Below are positions 16,421 to 23,105 of a DNA stretch of 35,124 nt, piece by piece. Source of the stretch: a virus. The notes below the pieces were generated by a model. The model was given only the letters and a program-made list of their open reading frames with translations, was not told where the DNA came from and did not search any database. Numbering within the stretch: the first letter of the stretch is position 1; each line of letters opens with the position of its first letter. Where the stretch lies: the IMG/VR virus record IMGVR_UViG_3300014838_000687, positions 1 to 35,124 of that record; one strand, 5' to 3'. A program made the translations under genes and the position numbers.

Positions 16421-17788
16421 CTAGAACCACCTGAACCGGGGCGACCCAACCAGGTCGACGTGAGCGACCACGTACCGCATCGCGTCGGCACCGTGGTCGT
16501 TCTGCTTCAGCGGGGCCTCTTTCACCGTCGAACCTGAGCCCTGAGATGAATGAGACCGGTAAGTAGAGCTGTCCCAGACATACTCCAGCATCTCGTCCTG
16601 GAGGCACAGGGGCTTATGGCCCTGCTCCAGTGCCGCATCCCGGCGGACCAGCGCATCACGGCAGATATAAAGGCGCGGCCGGCCGTCCTCCGCTACCCGC
16701 AGCCGGGACTGCACCGCCTGGATTCCCTCACTGACGTTCTTAGTCGCGGCGATCGTGCCCACATCCAGGTGGCGCTCCAGAGTGGCCCGGTCCTCAGCAT
16801 CGTGGTCGCAGATCACCGTGGTCGGCATCTCATCCGGGTGCCGCTGGCCATCACCGTAGTGGACAGCCGACCGGATCTCTTTCGCCCAGTCCTCCACCAG
16901 CATCCCGGTGCCGTACAGCTCCCGGTACATGTACAGGCGCCCATCCGGGTCCTCAGCCCACCACTGCGCCGTGAACGGGTTCCGGAATCCGAAGTCGATC
17001 GACAGGTACCGGTTCCAGCCTTTCGGCACCGACTTGATCTGCGGGTGCAGGTGAACCACCGGGTCGTAGGTGCCGTAAACCAGGCCCTCAGCCGCCGCCC
17101 AGATCCCCTTCCGCAGCCGCAGATACCGGACCCCGGACAGGGCCTCCAGCCGGGTGATGTAGTCGAGGCCCTCCACCGTCCAGCGCCCGTCGTCGTACAG
17201 CCTCGGGTTATCCTCGTGCACCGACGTGATCATCGTGCACTGCCCGCGGGTGCACCGCTGATTCAGCCAGTGATGCGGTGCACCGGGGTTGGTGTCCGCG
17301 ATCAGCTGCTGAAACGAGCTGACTCCGTTACGCAGCCGGGTGGTGATCGCCTCCCAGTCGTCCTCCTCCAGCTCGATCGCTTCCTGCACGTAGGCCAGGT
17401 CGTACTCCGACGACATGATCCGGCTGGCCTTGTCCATTCCGCCGACCGTGATGGTGGAGCCGTTGCCGTACTTGAAGCTGGCCGCCTCCTGCCGTGATCC
17501 GCCGTAAAACCGCACCTCGCCGGACTCGATCGCCTCCTTCCCGACGATCTCCCGGAACGTCACCAGCCCCGTCGAGGTCAGCGACACCGCCGACTTCCGC
17601 ACGATCAGCGCGCGCAGCCCCTTATGCAGCAGGCACATCGCGTGAACCTTCTCCAGCGCCGCACGCGATTTCCCGGTCCCGGCCGCACCGGACATCAGAA
17701 CTTCGGGGTCCCGGCACTCAAACAGCTGCTTCGCCGAGCCGACCGGGCGGTATTCGTGGGCCAGCTGAGGTGCGGCGGACGACGGCAT
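16421..17788 (-). CDS. terL: Phage large terminase subunit
   Basis: The 455-residue protein has a Walker A motif GAAGTGKS (34-41), a Walker B-like segment DLAYVQEA (E136), a DTNPGAPHHW coupling motif, and a C-terminal RNase H-like nuclease with SIDFGFRNP (D265) and VICDHD (D328). It powers DNA entry into the prohead and cuts concatemers. It is the last member of the minus-strand gene run that begins near 20.4 kb and is separated from the portal by an HNH gene and the inverted cassette. Confidence 0.95.
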   Translation of the reverse strand: MPSSAAPQLAHEYRPVGSAKQLFECRDPEVLMSGAAGTGKSRAALEKVHAMCLLHKGLRALIVRKSAVSLTSTGLVTFREIVGKEAIESGEVRFYGGSRQEAASFKYGNGSTITVGGMDKASRIMSSEYDLAYVQEAIELEEDDWEAITTRLRNGVSSFQQLIADTNPGAPHHWLNQRCTRGQCTMITSVHEDNPRLYDDGRWTVEGLDYITRLEALSGVRYLRLRKGIWAAAEGLVYGTYDPVVHLHPQIKSVPKGWNRYLSIDFGFRNPFTAQWWAEDPDGRLYMYRELYGTGMLVEDWAKEIRSAVHYGDGQRHPDEMPTTVICDHDAEDRATLERHLDVGTIAATKNVSEGIQAVQSRLRVAEDGRPRLYICRDALVRRDAALEQGHKPLCLQDEMLEYVWDSSTYRSHSSQGSGSTVKEAPLKQNDHGADAMRYVVAHVDLVGSPRFRWF

Positions 17789-17813
17789 CAGACCTCCAGG
17801 CGGGTGTGCGGGC

Positions 17814-18710
17814 TCACAGCTTGTGCGCGGCGAGCAGCGAGATGACGCCGATCAGCAGGGAGAGGATACCGACCGCGGCAACGACGATGCTGATCGTGGT
17901 ACCGGCGCTCATGTGCGACTGGGAGTTCACCTCGCGGGCTTCGTTACGGCTCGCGGAGGCTCCCGCGCCAGTCGATTCGATCCGGACCACCCGCTCTTTA
18001 ACGTCGGTCAGAGTGTCCGAAAGGGCCTGCTGCCCGGTCTGTGTCTGCGCCGAGTTGGATTTGATCGTCTCCTGGGTGGCCGCTTCGGACTTGGAGATGG
18101 CCAGCGCCGCTGACTTGTTCGCCTCGGCGGCTGCTTCCTTCTGGGCGGCGAGAGCGGCGGTCAGGGCCAGGGCGTTACTGGCGCAGGTGCTGGCCACTGC
18201 CCCGAACTTCTCCAGCATCACCTCGCTGACCTTGCCGGTCGCGGCGTTGGCCAGATCGATGCGGCTCAGCATGAACTCGCGCTCTGACCGCATCGACTCC
18301 TTGAAGTCGTTGGCCAGCGCCGCGGCGTCGCGCTGATTGTCCGCCGGAATGCGCTCGATGTGCTCTGTCGCGAGCCGGGCCGCAGTGTCCAGGTCGTTAA
18401 GGCGCTGAGTGAGCACCTCCCGGTTGTGCGAGGCGATTCCAAGCACCTCATCGCGCAGATGACCGGCGGCCACTTCGTAAAGTTCAGGCAGCTCCCGCAG
18501 CCGGTCCCAAATCAGCCCGCGGTTCTGGTCAAAGCCGTCCAGCCGGGTCTCGATTGTCTCCCTGAGCGACATGATCTCCCGGCGGAACACCTGCGTGGCC
18601 CGCTCGACCGCTTCCGTGGTGAGCGTCGTCGGATCGGGAATCGGCACCCAGCCCTCACCCTGGCTGCGCCCCCTGCTCCCGGCGGGGTCCCGCTCCGCGA
18701 TGTCCGGCAT
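17814..18710 (-). CDS. Coiled-coil, C-terminally membrane-anchored protein (298 aa)
   Basis: After a flexible start (residues ~1-30) the protein is almost entirely helical with heptad-like Leu/Ala spacing (~35-235). It ends with a single hydrophobic segment (ISIVVAAVGILSLLIGVISLL) close to the C-terminus. The form is that of a tail-anchored rod facing the cytoplasm. I have a sense that such proteins recur next to terminase genes of actinobacterial phages, but the function is not known to me; a spanin-, holin- or packaging-site role is possible. It ends 25 bases before the terminase start. Confidence 0.65.
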   Translation of the reverse strand: MPDIAERDPAGSRGRSQGEGWVPIPDPTTLTTEAVERATQVFRREIMSLRETIETRLDGFDQNRGLIWDRLRELPELYEVAAGHLRDEVLGIASHNREVLTQRLNDLDTAARLATEHIERIPADNQRDAAALANDFKESMRSEREFMLSRIDLANAATGKVSEVMLEKFGAVASTCASNALALTAALAAQKEAAAEANKSAALAISKSEAATQETIKSNSAQTQTGQQALSDTLTDVKERVVRIESTGAGASASRNEAREVNSQSHMSAGTTISIVVAAVGILSLLIGVISLLAAHKL

Positions 18711-19213
18711 CAGACCCCCGAACGCTGGCGGCGGGCACAGGGGCGGGTGTACACGGGGCGACGATCAGCGACCAGGCAAAGGCGGGCCACTCCCGCGCGG
18801 TCCAGCTCAGCGGCGTACCCTGCCGGCGCTTCCAGCAACTGACCCGGGTTAGGCCACTCCAGCCAGTCGCCGCCGGACTTGTACCCGCCCGAGATCGACA
18901 TGATCATCCGCACCCAGGTCCGGTCCAGCCCGAAGCCGATGCGCCACGCGGGGTCGCTGTGCTCGCCGGCATGCCCGCGGGCGGCGCCGCAGCGAAGCTG
19001 TATCCAGTGCTGCTCGTCGTCATGCTCAGTCACCAGCCACAGCTCCCAGGCACACGACGGGATCTTCGTGCCCGGTACCACGCCGTTGTTCCGCGACAGC
19101 TCGGCGGTCAGGTACATGCCCGCTGTCTCGCTGGGCCAGCGCACCCTGATGCACCAGAATCCGCACTGCTCGTTCAGCCGCCTTGCCGCTTCGGTGGTGG
19201 AGACGAGCACCAT
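18710..19213 (-). CDS. Hypothetical protein (167 aa)
   Basis: I choose the ATG at 19213 (MVLVSTTEAARRL) with an AAGG-type site just upstream. The longer frame to 19366 covers the preceding gene in a different frame and looks non-coding. The product has scattered Cys and Trp (CGFWCIRVRW, WLVTEHDDEQHWIQLRCG, WLEWPNPGQLL) and an Arg-rich end. There is no membrane helix and no recognised family. It is coupled to the coiled-coil gene by a one-base overlap. Confidence 0.6.
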   Translation of the reverse strand: MVLVSTTEAARRLNEQCGFWCIRVRWPSETAGMYLTAELSRNNGVVPGTKIPSCAWELWLVTEHDDEQHWIQLRCGAARGHAGEHSDPAWRIGFGLDRTWVRMIMSISGGYKSGGDWLEWPNPGQLLEAPAGYAAELDRAGVARLCLVADRRPVYTRPCARRQRSGV

Positions 19214-19223
19214 GGCCTTATCC

Positions 19224-19424
19224 CTACAGGGGGTCGCCGCGCGGGTCGGATGACCGGTCGCCCTCGAACATGCAGGCGGGCTTGCCGCAATGCCACGGGC
19301 AGACCGGCGTGGTCGCGGGAACGTAGAAGTCCAGGCCGTCCTCGGAATACGCCTGTCCCAGCACACCCAGGCTCACCCACGATCCGGGCTTCAGCCAAGG
19401 GGCCCAGGTTCCCCGTTCAGCCAC
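19224..19424 (-). CDS. Small hypothetical protein with CPWHC motif (66 aa)
   Basis: The GTG start overlaps the upstream gene by 34 bases. The product has a hydrophobic but not membrane-long first half and a CPWHCGKPAC cluster (residues ~42-51) that could bind a metal. It is one of a run of small genes preceding the terminase. Function unknown. Confidence 0.55.
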   Translation of the reverse strand: MAERGTWAPWLKPGSWVSLGVLGQAYSEDGLDFYVPATTPVCPWHCGKPACMFEGDRSSDPRGDPL

Positions 19425-19627
19425 TGCTCCAGCTCCTCGTCAGTAGGCACGCACGGAATCGGGTCCCCACTCACAACAGCGCCCAGCTCTACGGGGTCAA
19501 CAGCGGGCGGGGCGGCGTTGTCTTCCAGGCAGGCGAGGCACGACATCCAGCCTATGATCCGGCCGTCGGGGTGCAAGATCGGCACGTCCGTGTTCAGGCC
19601 CGAGTGCACGTGCTGATACCCGCTCAC
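19391..19627 (-). CDS. Small hypothetical protein with CLAC motif (78 aa)
   Basis: A 78-residue acidic protein overlaps its upstream neighbour by 4 bases. It has His residues near the start, HPDGRIIGWMSCLACLEDN in the middle (Cys 30 and 33) and an acidic C-terminal helix (DEELEQWLNG). A single-zinc site made by the Cys pair and His is possible. No family recognised. Confidence 0.55.
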   Translation of the reverse strand: MSGYQHVHSGLNTDVPILHPDGRIIGWMSCLACLEDNAAPPAVDPVELGAVVSGDPIPCVPTDEELEQWLNGEPGPLG

Positions 19628-19920
19628 CGCGTGGCCAGCCGCCCGAGCCCGTAGCCGCGGTTGGGGATGTGATCGATACCCGCGGCGTGCCAGTATGCCA
19701 GCCGCGGCACGAACGTGGTGTCCAGCTTCTCCGCCGCGACTCCGACCGCGTTAGCCGCCTGCATCAGCGTGAAGTACTCATCGGGGCAGGCAGTCACCGG
19801 GCCAAGGGCCTCGACCTCCCACGCGATCAGCAGGAGCTTGCGGGCCAGCGCGGTCCACGGCGTGTCAGGTATCTCCGGCAGGTCGTCCACCGGGGTCACG
19901 GTCTGTGGTGCCGGGATCAA
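19624..19920 (-). CDS. Small hypothetical protein (98 aa)
   Basis: A 98-residue, mostly helical protein overlaps both neighbours by 4 bases. The central segment (WTALARKLLLIAWEVEALGP and EYFTLMQAANAVGVAAEKLD) is amphipathic, not a membrane segment. It belongs to the run of small genes between the collagen-like membrane protein and the terminase. Not recognised. Confidence 0.6.
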   Translation of the reverse strand: MIPAPQTVTPVDDLPEIPDTPWTALARKLLLIAWEVEALGPVTACPDEYFTLMQAANAVGVAAEKLDTTFVPRLAYWHAAGIDHIPNRGYGLGRLATR

Positions 19921-20426
19921 GGGACCTCCTGGTCAGGGCTGTGATCCCATTGTACGTTAAGCGGACGTACGCCAGCGTCACCCGGTTCTCCCGCTGCACC
20001 CGGTTCTCCCGCTGCACCCGGTTCTCCCGCCTTTCCGTGCGACCCGTTGGTGGCGTCACCGCCCGCGCCGCCCTTGCCGCCGTAACCGCCTTTGCCACCC
20101 GCCCCGCCGGAACCGCTGACGAACGGTGCGCCCGGGAGCGGCGGCAGGAACTTGTCCTCATACGCCGCCATCGCCGCGGACATGGCTCCGTAGTCCGTCG
20201 CGAAGTTGGCGTAGATCGAATAGACGAGGGTGATGTACAGGCCCCACTTCAGCCAGACGTGCGGGTCCAGGAAGAACAGCAGGGTGACGAGGGGGAAGTT
20301 GACGATCCAGTACCACATACCCCAGCGGTGCACCTTGTACTGGGAGTGCGGGTTGGTCTCCAGGTCCCGGATAAACAACTGCGCCAGACCGTACCGCCGC
20401 GGCAGATAGCGTCTCACTCGGTGCAC
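19917..20426 (-). CDS. Membrane protein with collagen-like Gly-X-Y tail
   Basis: The 169-residue product has a basic N-terminus and two membrane segments (about residues 36-53 and 58-76, WGMWYWIVNFPLVTLLFFL and WLKWGLYITLVYSIYANF). A cytoplasmic-like helix follows, then about 16 Gly-X-Y triplets (residues ~105-155) including three GEPGxA units. Collagen-like tails are known in phage structural proteins, but their pairing with membrane helices is unusual. A GGGGGG site precedes the GTG start. A holin-like role cannot be excluded. Confidence 0.65.
   Translation of the reverse strand: MHRVRRYLPRRYGLAQLFIRDLETNPHSQYKVHRWGMWYWIVNFPLVTLLFFLDPHVWLKWGLYITLVYSIYANFATDYGAMSAAMAAYEDKFLPPLPGAPFVSGSGGAGGKGGYGGKGGAGGDATNGSHGKAGEPGAAGEPGAAGEPGDAGVRPLNVQWDHSPDQEVP
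19981..20030. repeat. 18-bp tandem repeat (about 2.8 copies)
   Basis: The unit cccggttctcccgctgca is repeated from 19981, perfect for two full copies and part of a third. It encodes GEPGAA units of the collagen-like tail, so copy number changes would lengthen the tail in steps of two triplets. Confidence 0.95.
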
Positions 20427-20565
20427 GTGCCCCCCAAAACCGGAACCACACTAAAAGAATGCGAGTCGTTACACTCTGTTACGTTGCTGCAAAACTGGAA
20501 TCTCACCGAACGGATGCACCGTAGTTTTATATTTTTGCTTCTGGACATTTTCGTATTTACCTGCA
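20427..20565. other. AT-rich spacer between two minus-strand genes
   Basis: This 139-base gap is notably richer in A and T than its surroundings. On the minus strand it contains a TATAAAAC-like stretch near 20524-20533 that could act as a -10 box for the collagen-like membrane gene, and two GTTAC words 11 bases apart. I see no reading frame that looks real and no strong terminator. Confidence 0.4.
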
Positions 20566-20709
20566 CTACCGCGGCAGCCACGGTCTGCATAACGAACCCA
20601 GCCCGGACTGGCCGTCATCGCCCCCGCCCCCGCGCGTAGTCCAGACAGCCACGCCGACGATGATCACCAGGACCACGCCCGCACCGACGAGTATCCAGTC
20701 ACTGCTCAC
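20566..20709 (-). CDS. Very small single-pass membrane protein (47 aa)
   Basis: I place the start at the GTG at 20709, preceded by GAGG; the frame continues to 20748 without better support. The product is a short extracytoplasmic start, one strong membrane helix (WILVGAGVVLVIIVGVAVW) and a Gly/Asp-rich tail of about 20 residues. It is the first gene after the divergent promoter region at 20.8-20.9 kb. Small single-helix proteins like this are common in phage early and lysogeny regions; function unknown. Confidence 0.55.
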   Translation of the reverse strand: MSSDWILVGAGVVLVIIVGVAVWTTRGGGGDDGQSGLGSLCRPWLPR

Positions 20710-20762
20710 GCCGTATACCTCATGCAGTACGCCCCGTCGAGATGACATCGCCCACGCACTTT

Positions 20763-20777
20763 GCTCGTACCTAGAGC
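20763..20777 (-). promoter_or_regulatory. 15-nt element GCTYTAGGYRMGAGC, copy 1
   Basis: On the minus strand GCTCTAGGTACGAGC lies 54 bases upstream of the 47-residue membrane gene. It is preceded by TTATG and, further up, CCTGCTCAG as at copy 2. A possible 13-codon leader frame (GTG at 20812 to TAG at 20771) ends inside the element, as happens at copy 2. Confidence 0.5.
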
Positions 20778-20844
20778 ATAAGCCAGCCCTGGTCTGAGCA
20801 GGTCACGGCCACCGGCGGTACTGTCTCCTCCCTCCTCTTCCTTT

Positions 20845-20850
20845 ATCTTA
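20845..20850 (-). promoter_or_regulatory. Possible minus-strand -10 box divergent from the ATPase promoter
   Basis: TAAGAT on the minus strand, followed by AAAGGAAGAGGAGG, repeats the -10 and leader of the cassette promoter at 13.86 kb (TAAGAT then AAGGGAAGAGG). No good -35 box is found at normal spacing, so this may be a weak or activated promoter for the minus-strand genes to the left. Confidence 0.4.
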
Positions 20851-20886
20851 CCACAGCCTCCCGTGAGCCGCGGCCACGCACCCCGG

Positions 20887-20914
20887 TTGACCGGGTGGGA
20901 AGACGTGGTAAGGT
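20887..20914 (+). promoter_or_regulatory. Plus-strand sigma70-like promoter of the ATPase gene
   Basis: TTGACC (20887-20892), a 16-base spacer starting GGGTGG, and TAAGGT (20909-20914) precede the ATG at 20945 by about 30 bases, with AGGAAGAGAGG as ribosome site. The match in box, spacer length and spacer start to the promoter at 13863-13890 suggests joint regulation. Confidence 0.8.
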
Positions 20915-20944
20915 GAAGGAGGAAGTAGGAAGAGAGGATCGGCT

Positions 20945-21970
20945 ATGGAGTACCAGACGATGGACACTGTGGACGAGCTGCCCACCGAATACCTGCTGGA
21001 AGGTCTGCCGAAGATCCCGCGCGGTGACCTGACCCTGGTCTACGGCGACGGTGCGGTAGGCAAGGGCCGGCTGGCGATGAGCTGGATAGCTGACGTGATC
21101 AACACCGACCCGGAAGCTGTTGTGCTGATCTGCCTGCCGGAGGACCACCCGAACGAGCAGATCGCGCCACGGCTGACCGCGGCCGGGGTCAGTGACAAGT
21201 CCCGGGTTATCAACATCACCCGGCTGCCCGGCGGAGCACGCTTCAAGCTGAGCGCCGACACCGCCCACGACGGTGACATCGGCCTGCTCCGCGAGATCGT
21301 GATGGACATCAACGAGCAGCCTGACCGGACGGTCCGCATGATCATCATGGACCCGATCGCGGCCATCGTCGGCTACGGAACGATCCAGACGAACGCCGGA
21401 GCACGAAAGCTGCTGGAGCCGATCCAGGACCTCTGCCAGGACACCGGCATAGCGGGCATCGTCGTCGCGCACAGCGTCAAGTCCGGCGTGCTGCAAGGCT
21501 CGGCTGGTCTGTCCCAGGCGGCCAGGTTCGTCTACAAGGTGAGCAAGGACAAGAACAACCCAACGGTGCGGTGCATCTCGATCGAGAAGGCGAACAACCT
21601 GCCGCCCGGCGAGGACATCAAGTACACCCTGGAAGACGACGGCGACGGCGTGCGTGTGGTGATGCTGGACACGGGCACCATCGAGAAGCGCCAGCGGTCG
21701 TGGAGGGCGTCAGGCCCCGCTGTCTCCGGGCACCAGCCGCCCCGGTGTGAGCCCGCACCAGCACCGCGCCCATTCGGCGGTGGCGCCCCTGACCCCCTGT
21801 GCGACGTCCTGCGTACGGTCCAGGCCCTGACCGCTGGCCTCATAGCGGTGGAGTGCCCGGTCTGCGCGGCGCCTGCTGGTGCGGGCTGCGACCCGGACAG
21901 CGGTACGCCATGCGAGCTGGTGGGCGAAACCCGGGTTCACCTGGCGCGGGCACGGGCGGCTGCCGCCTGA
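20945..21970 (+). CDS. RecA/RepA-like AAA ATPase with C-terminal zinc finger
   Basis: The 341-residue protein has a P-loop GDGAVGKG (34-41), where the usual Ser/Thr after GK is Gly, and a Walker B strand MIIMDP (D136). It also has the AHSVKSG segment and overall size of RepA/AAA_25-type hexameric ATPases, used in plasmid and phage replication or recombination. The C-terminus carries ECPVCAAPAGAGC and later Cys, His and Arg residues, the pattern of the small phage zinc-finger domain common in actinobacteria. It has its own promoter and terminator and lies opposite to the surrounding minus-strand genes. Role in element replication or recombination is inferred. Confidence 0.8.
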   Translation: MEYQTMDTVDELPTEYLLEGLPKIPRGDLTLVYGDGAVGKGRLAMSWIADVINTDPEAVVLICLPEDHPNEQIAPRLTAAGVSDKSRVINITRLPGGARFKLSADTAHDGDIGLLREIVMDINEQPDRTVRMIIMDPIAAIVGYGTIQTNAGARKLLEPIQDLCQDTGIAGIVVAHSVKSGVLQGSAGLSQAARFVYKVSKDKNNPTVRCISIEKANNLPPGEDIKYTLEDDGDGVRVVMLDTGTIEKRQRSWRASGPAVSGHQPPRCEPAPAPRPFGGGAPDPLCDVLRTVQALTAGLIAVECPVCAAPAGAGCDPDSGTPCELVGETRVHLARARAAAA

Positions 21971-21984
21971 CCAGCAAAGCGAAC

Positions 21985-22012
21985 GGGCCCTGTCTCCGCG
22001 GCAGGGCCCTTT
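21985..22012 (+). terminator. Intrinsic terminator after the ATPase gene
   Basis: GGGCCCTG (21985-21992) pairs with CAGGGCCC (22002-22009) across a 9-base loop and is followed by TTT, 15 bases after the ATPase stop codon. Confidence 0.8.
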
Positions 22013-22024
22013 CCGCGCCCGGGT

Positions 22025-22122
22025 GCTGCGGAATTTCCGCAGCGACGCACTGTGACCGGATGTCACGCGCTGTGAATATTGCAAAATTTTAGCGATTTGC
22101 ACGGACTGTGACCGGACGTTAC
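22025..22122. promoter_or_regulatory. Cluster of inverted repeats around an AT-rich core
   Basis: The stretch holds a 9-bp perfect inverted repeat with one central base (22025-22043, GCTGCGGAA/TTCCGCAGC). It also holds two copies of ACTGTGACCGGAYGTYAC (22049-22066 and 22105-22122), each built around GTGAC-N5-GTYAC, with an AT-rich segment AATATTGCAAAATTTTAGCG between them. It lies between two convergent genes, so it is not an ordinary promoter. A protein-binding site for replication, partition or packaging (near the small terminase, for example cos/pac) is possible. Confidence 0.55.
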
Positions 22123-22149
22123 CCCGTCGAGGTGCACACAGGAACGGCC

Positions 22150-22599
22150 CTACTCCAGCGCGGCAACGTCCACCCCGACCACGCTGTGCTGTACAGGCAC
22201 GACCACAACAGACTGGCGCGGCGGGAGGTCGCCCATTTCCTCCGCGACCTGGCGCAGGATCATCGCGCGGGTCTTTATGTGCTCGAAGTGATCGCCGTAG
22301 TCATTATTGGCCTTTGACGCTTCCCAGTCGGCCATATACGCAGCGATACGGTTCTCTTTCTTCGCTATCCACATACCGACGAAATCGTCCTCTATCCGAT
22401 CGCGCATCTCATCGATAAGTGCCGCATGCCTGCGGGAGAATTGCGTAATCGCCGGAGGGGTCACCCCGAACCTTTTAGCGATTTCCCTTTTGGTGAGATC
22501 CTTGACGGCCAGGTGACGGCACACCTCATGCCAGCGGTGCCGCGGGATGCTGCCGCGGTCCTCGTCCGGTACGACCAGCTCACCGGCCATCGGGTCCAT
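22150..22599 (-). CDS. Putative small terminase subunit (HTH protein)
   Basis: I use the ATG at 22599, with GCGAGG five bases upstream; a GTG two codons earlier is possible. The 149-residue product has an N-terminal helix-turn-helix (LTKREIAKRFGVTPPAITQF, residues ~34-53), a long helix, and a HIKTRAMILRQVAEEMGDLPPR segment of a kind seen in phage small terminases and their relatives. Small terminases recognise pac/cos DNA and load the large subunit. It is unusual that the large terminase lies 4.4 kb further on, beyond an inserted ATPase gene. It could instead be a regulator. Confidence 0.55.
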   Translation of the reverse strand: MDPMAGELVVPDEDRGSIPRHRWHEVCRHLAVKDLTKREIAKRFGVTPPAITQFSRRHAALIDEMRDRIEDDFVGMWIAKKENRIAAYMADWEASKANNDYGDHFEHIKTRAMILRQVAEEMGDLPPRQSVVVVPVQHSVVGVDVAALE

Positions 22600-22704
22600 G
22601 CTCACCTCGCGCGGGATTTTGATCTAGCCCAGAACATATTCTAGCCCGTTTAGCGGAGGGCCCCAGGACGGCCTCAGGGGATTGCCCGCGGCGGTGAAAC
22701 CGGG

Positions 22705-22758
22705 ACCCCAGGAGCGTGGATTTGAGCGCCCACGGACCACCCCAGGAGCGTGGGTTTG
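22705..22758. repeat. 20-bp direct repeat pair in the candidate origin region
   Basis: ACCCCAGGAGCGTGGATTTG (22705-22724) recurs with one change (G for A at position 16) at 22739-22758, start to start 34 bp. A shorter CCCCAGGA word also occurs near 22661. They may be protein-binding iterons. Confidence 0.75.
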
Positions 22759-22934
22759 GGTGTGCGTGACGCTCTCGACGGGCCGGTCCGGGACGATCCG
22801 TGGGCCGGGTGGCTGCGTCGGTTCTGCGTCGGTTAAGCGGGATCGGGCGAAGACCGTCACGCACAGTCACTAACCCGGCGCGTGGAGTGTTATTGCCATC
22901 TGCTGCGTCAAAATCCAGTGCTATGTAATCATAT

Positions 22935-23050
22935 GGGGGGTCAGAGGGGGTCTAAGGGGGGCAGTTCCTTATTGAATATATATAAGAGAGAGAGAGAGCT
23001 TTTAGAATCGCTATTACAGGGTGACCCCCCTAGACCCCCCCTGACCCCCC
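22935..23050. other. G-run/C-run inverted iterons flanking an AT-rich core
   Basis: Left arm: three G-runs (22935-22940, 22946-22950, 22956-22961), each followed by TCA, TCTA or CA. Right arm: three C6-runs at 23025, 23035 and 23045, spaced exactly 10 bp. The arms are near-perfect inverted copies of each other. The 58-base core between them includes ATATATATA and an (AG)n run. The one-helical-turn spacing is what a repeat-binding initiator would need. The arms could also form G-quadruplexes. Confidence 0.7.
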
Positions 23051-23068
23051 ATGCCTTACTATAGCAAT

Positions 23069-23105
23069 GAGCCCCCGACATGATCCGCAGTCATATCGGG
23101 GGCTC
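23069..23105 (-). terminator. Long hairpin just after the primase gene
   Basis: GAGCCCCCGA (23069-23078) pairs with TCGGGGGCTC (23096-23105), with a further inner ATGA/TCAT pairing. It lies 16 bases past the primase stop on the minus strand. There is no T-run, so it may act as an mRNA end stabiliser or a factor-dependent stop, or be part of the origin. Confidence 0.55.

Noticed and set aside
17190-17202. GTCGTACAGC-like match inside the terminase gene
   Set aside because: Partial match to the operator motif in coding DNA, explained by codons; not counted as a site.
22882-23064. 60-codon frame across the G-run region
   Set aside because: Its codons are made by the iterons and the AG-run; composition and lack of a ribosome site argue against a gene.
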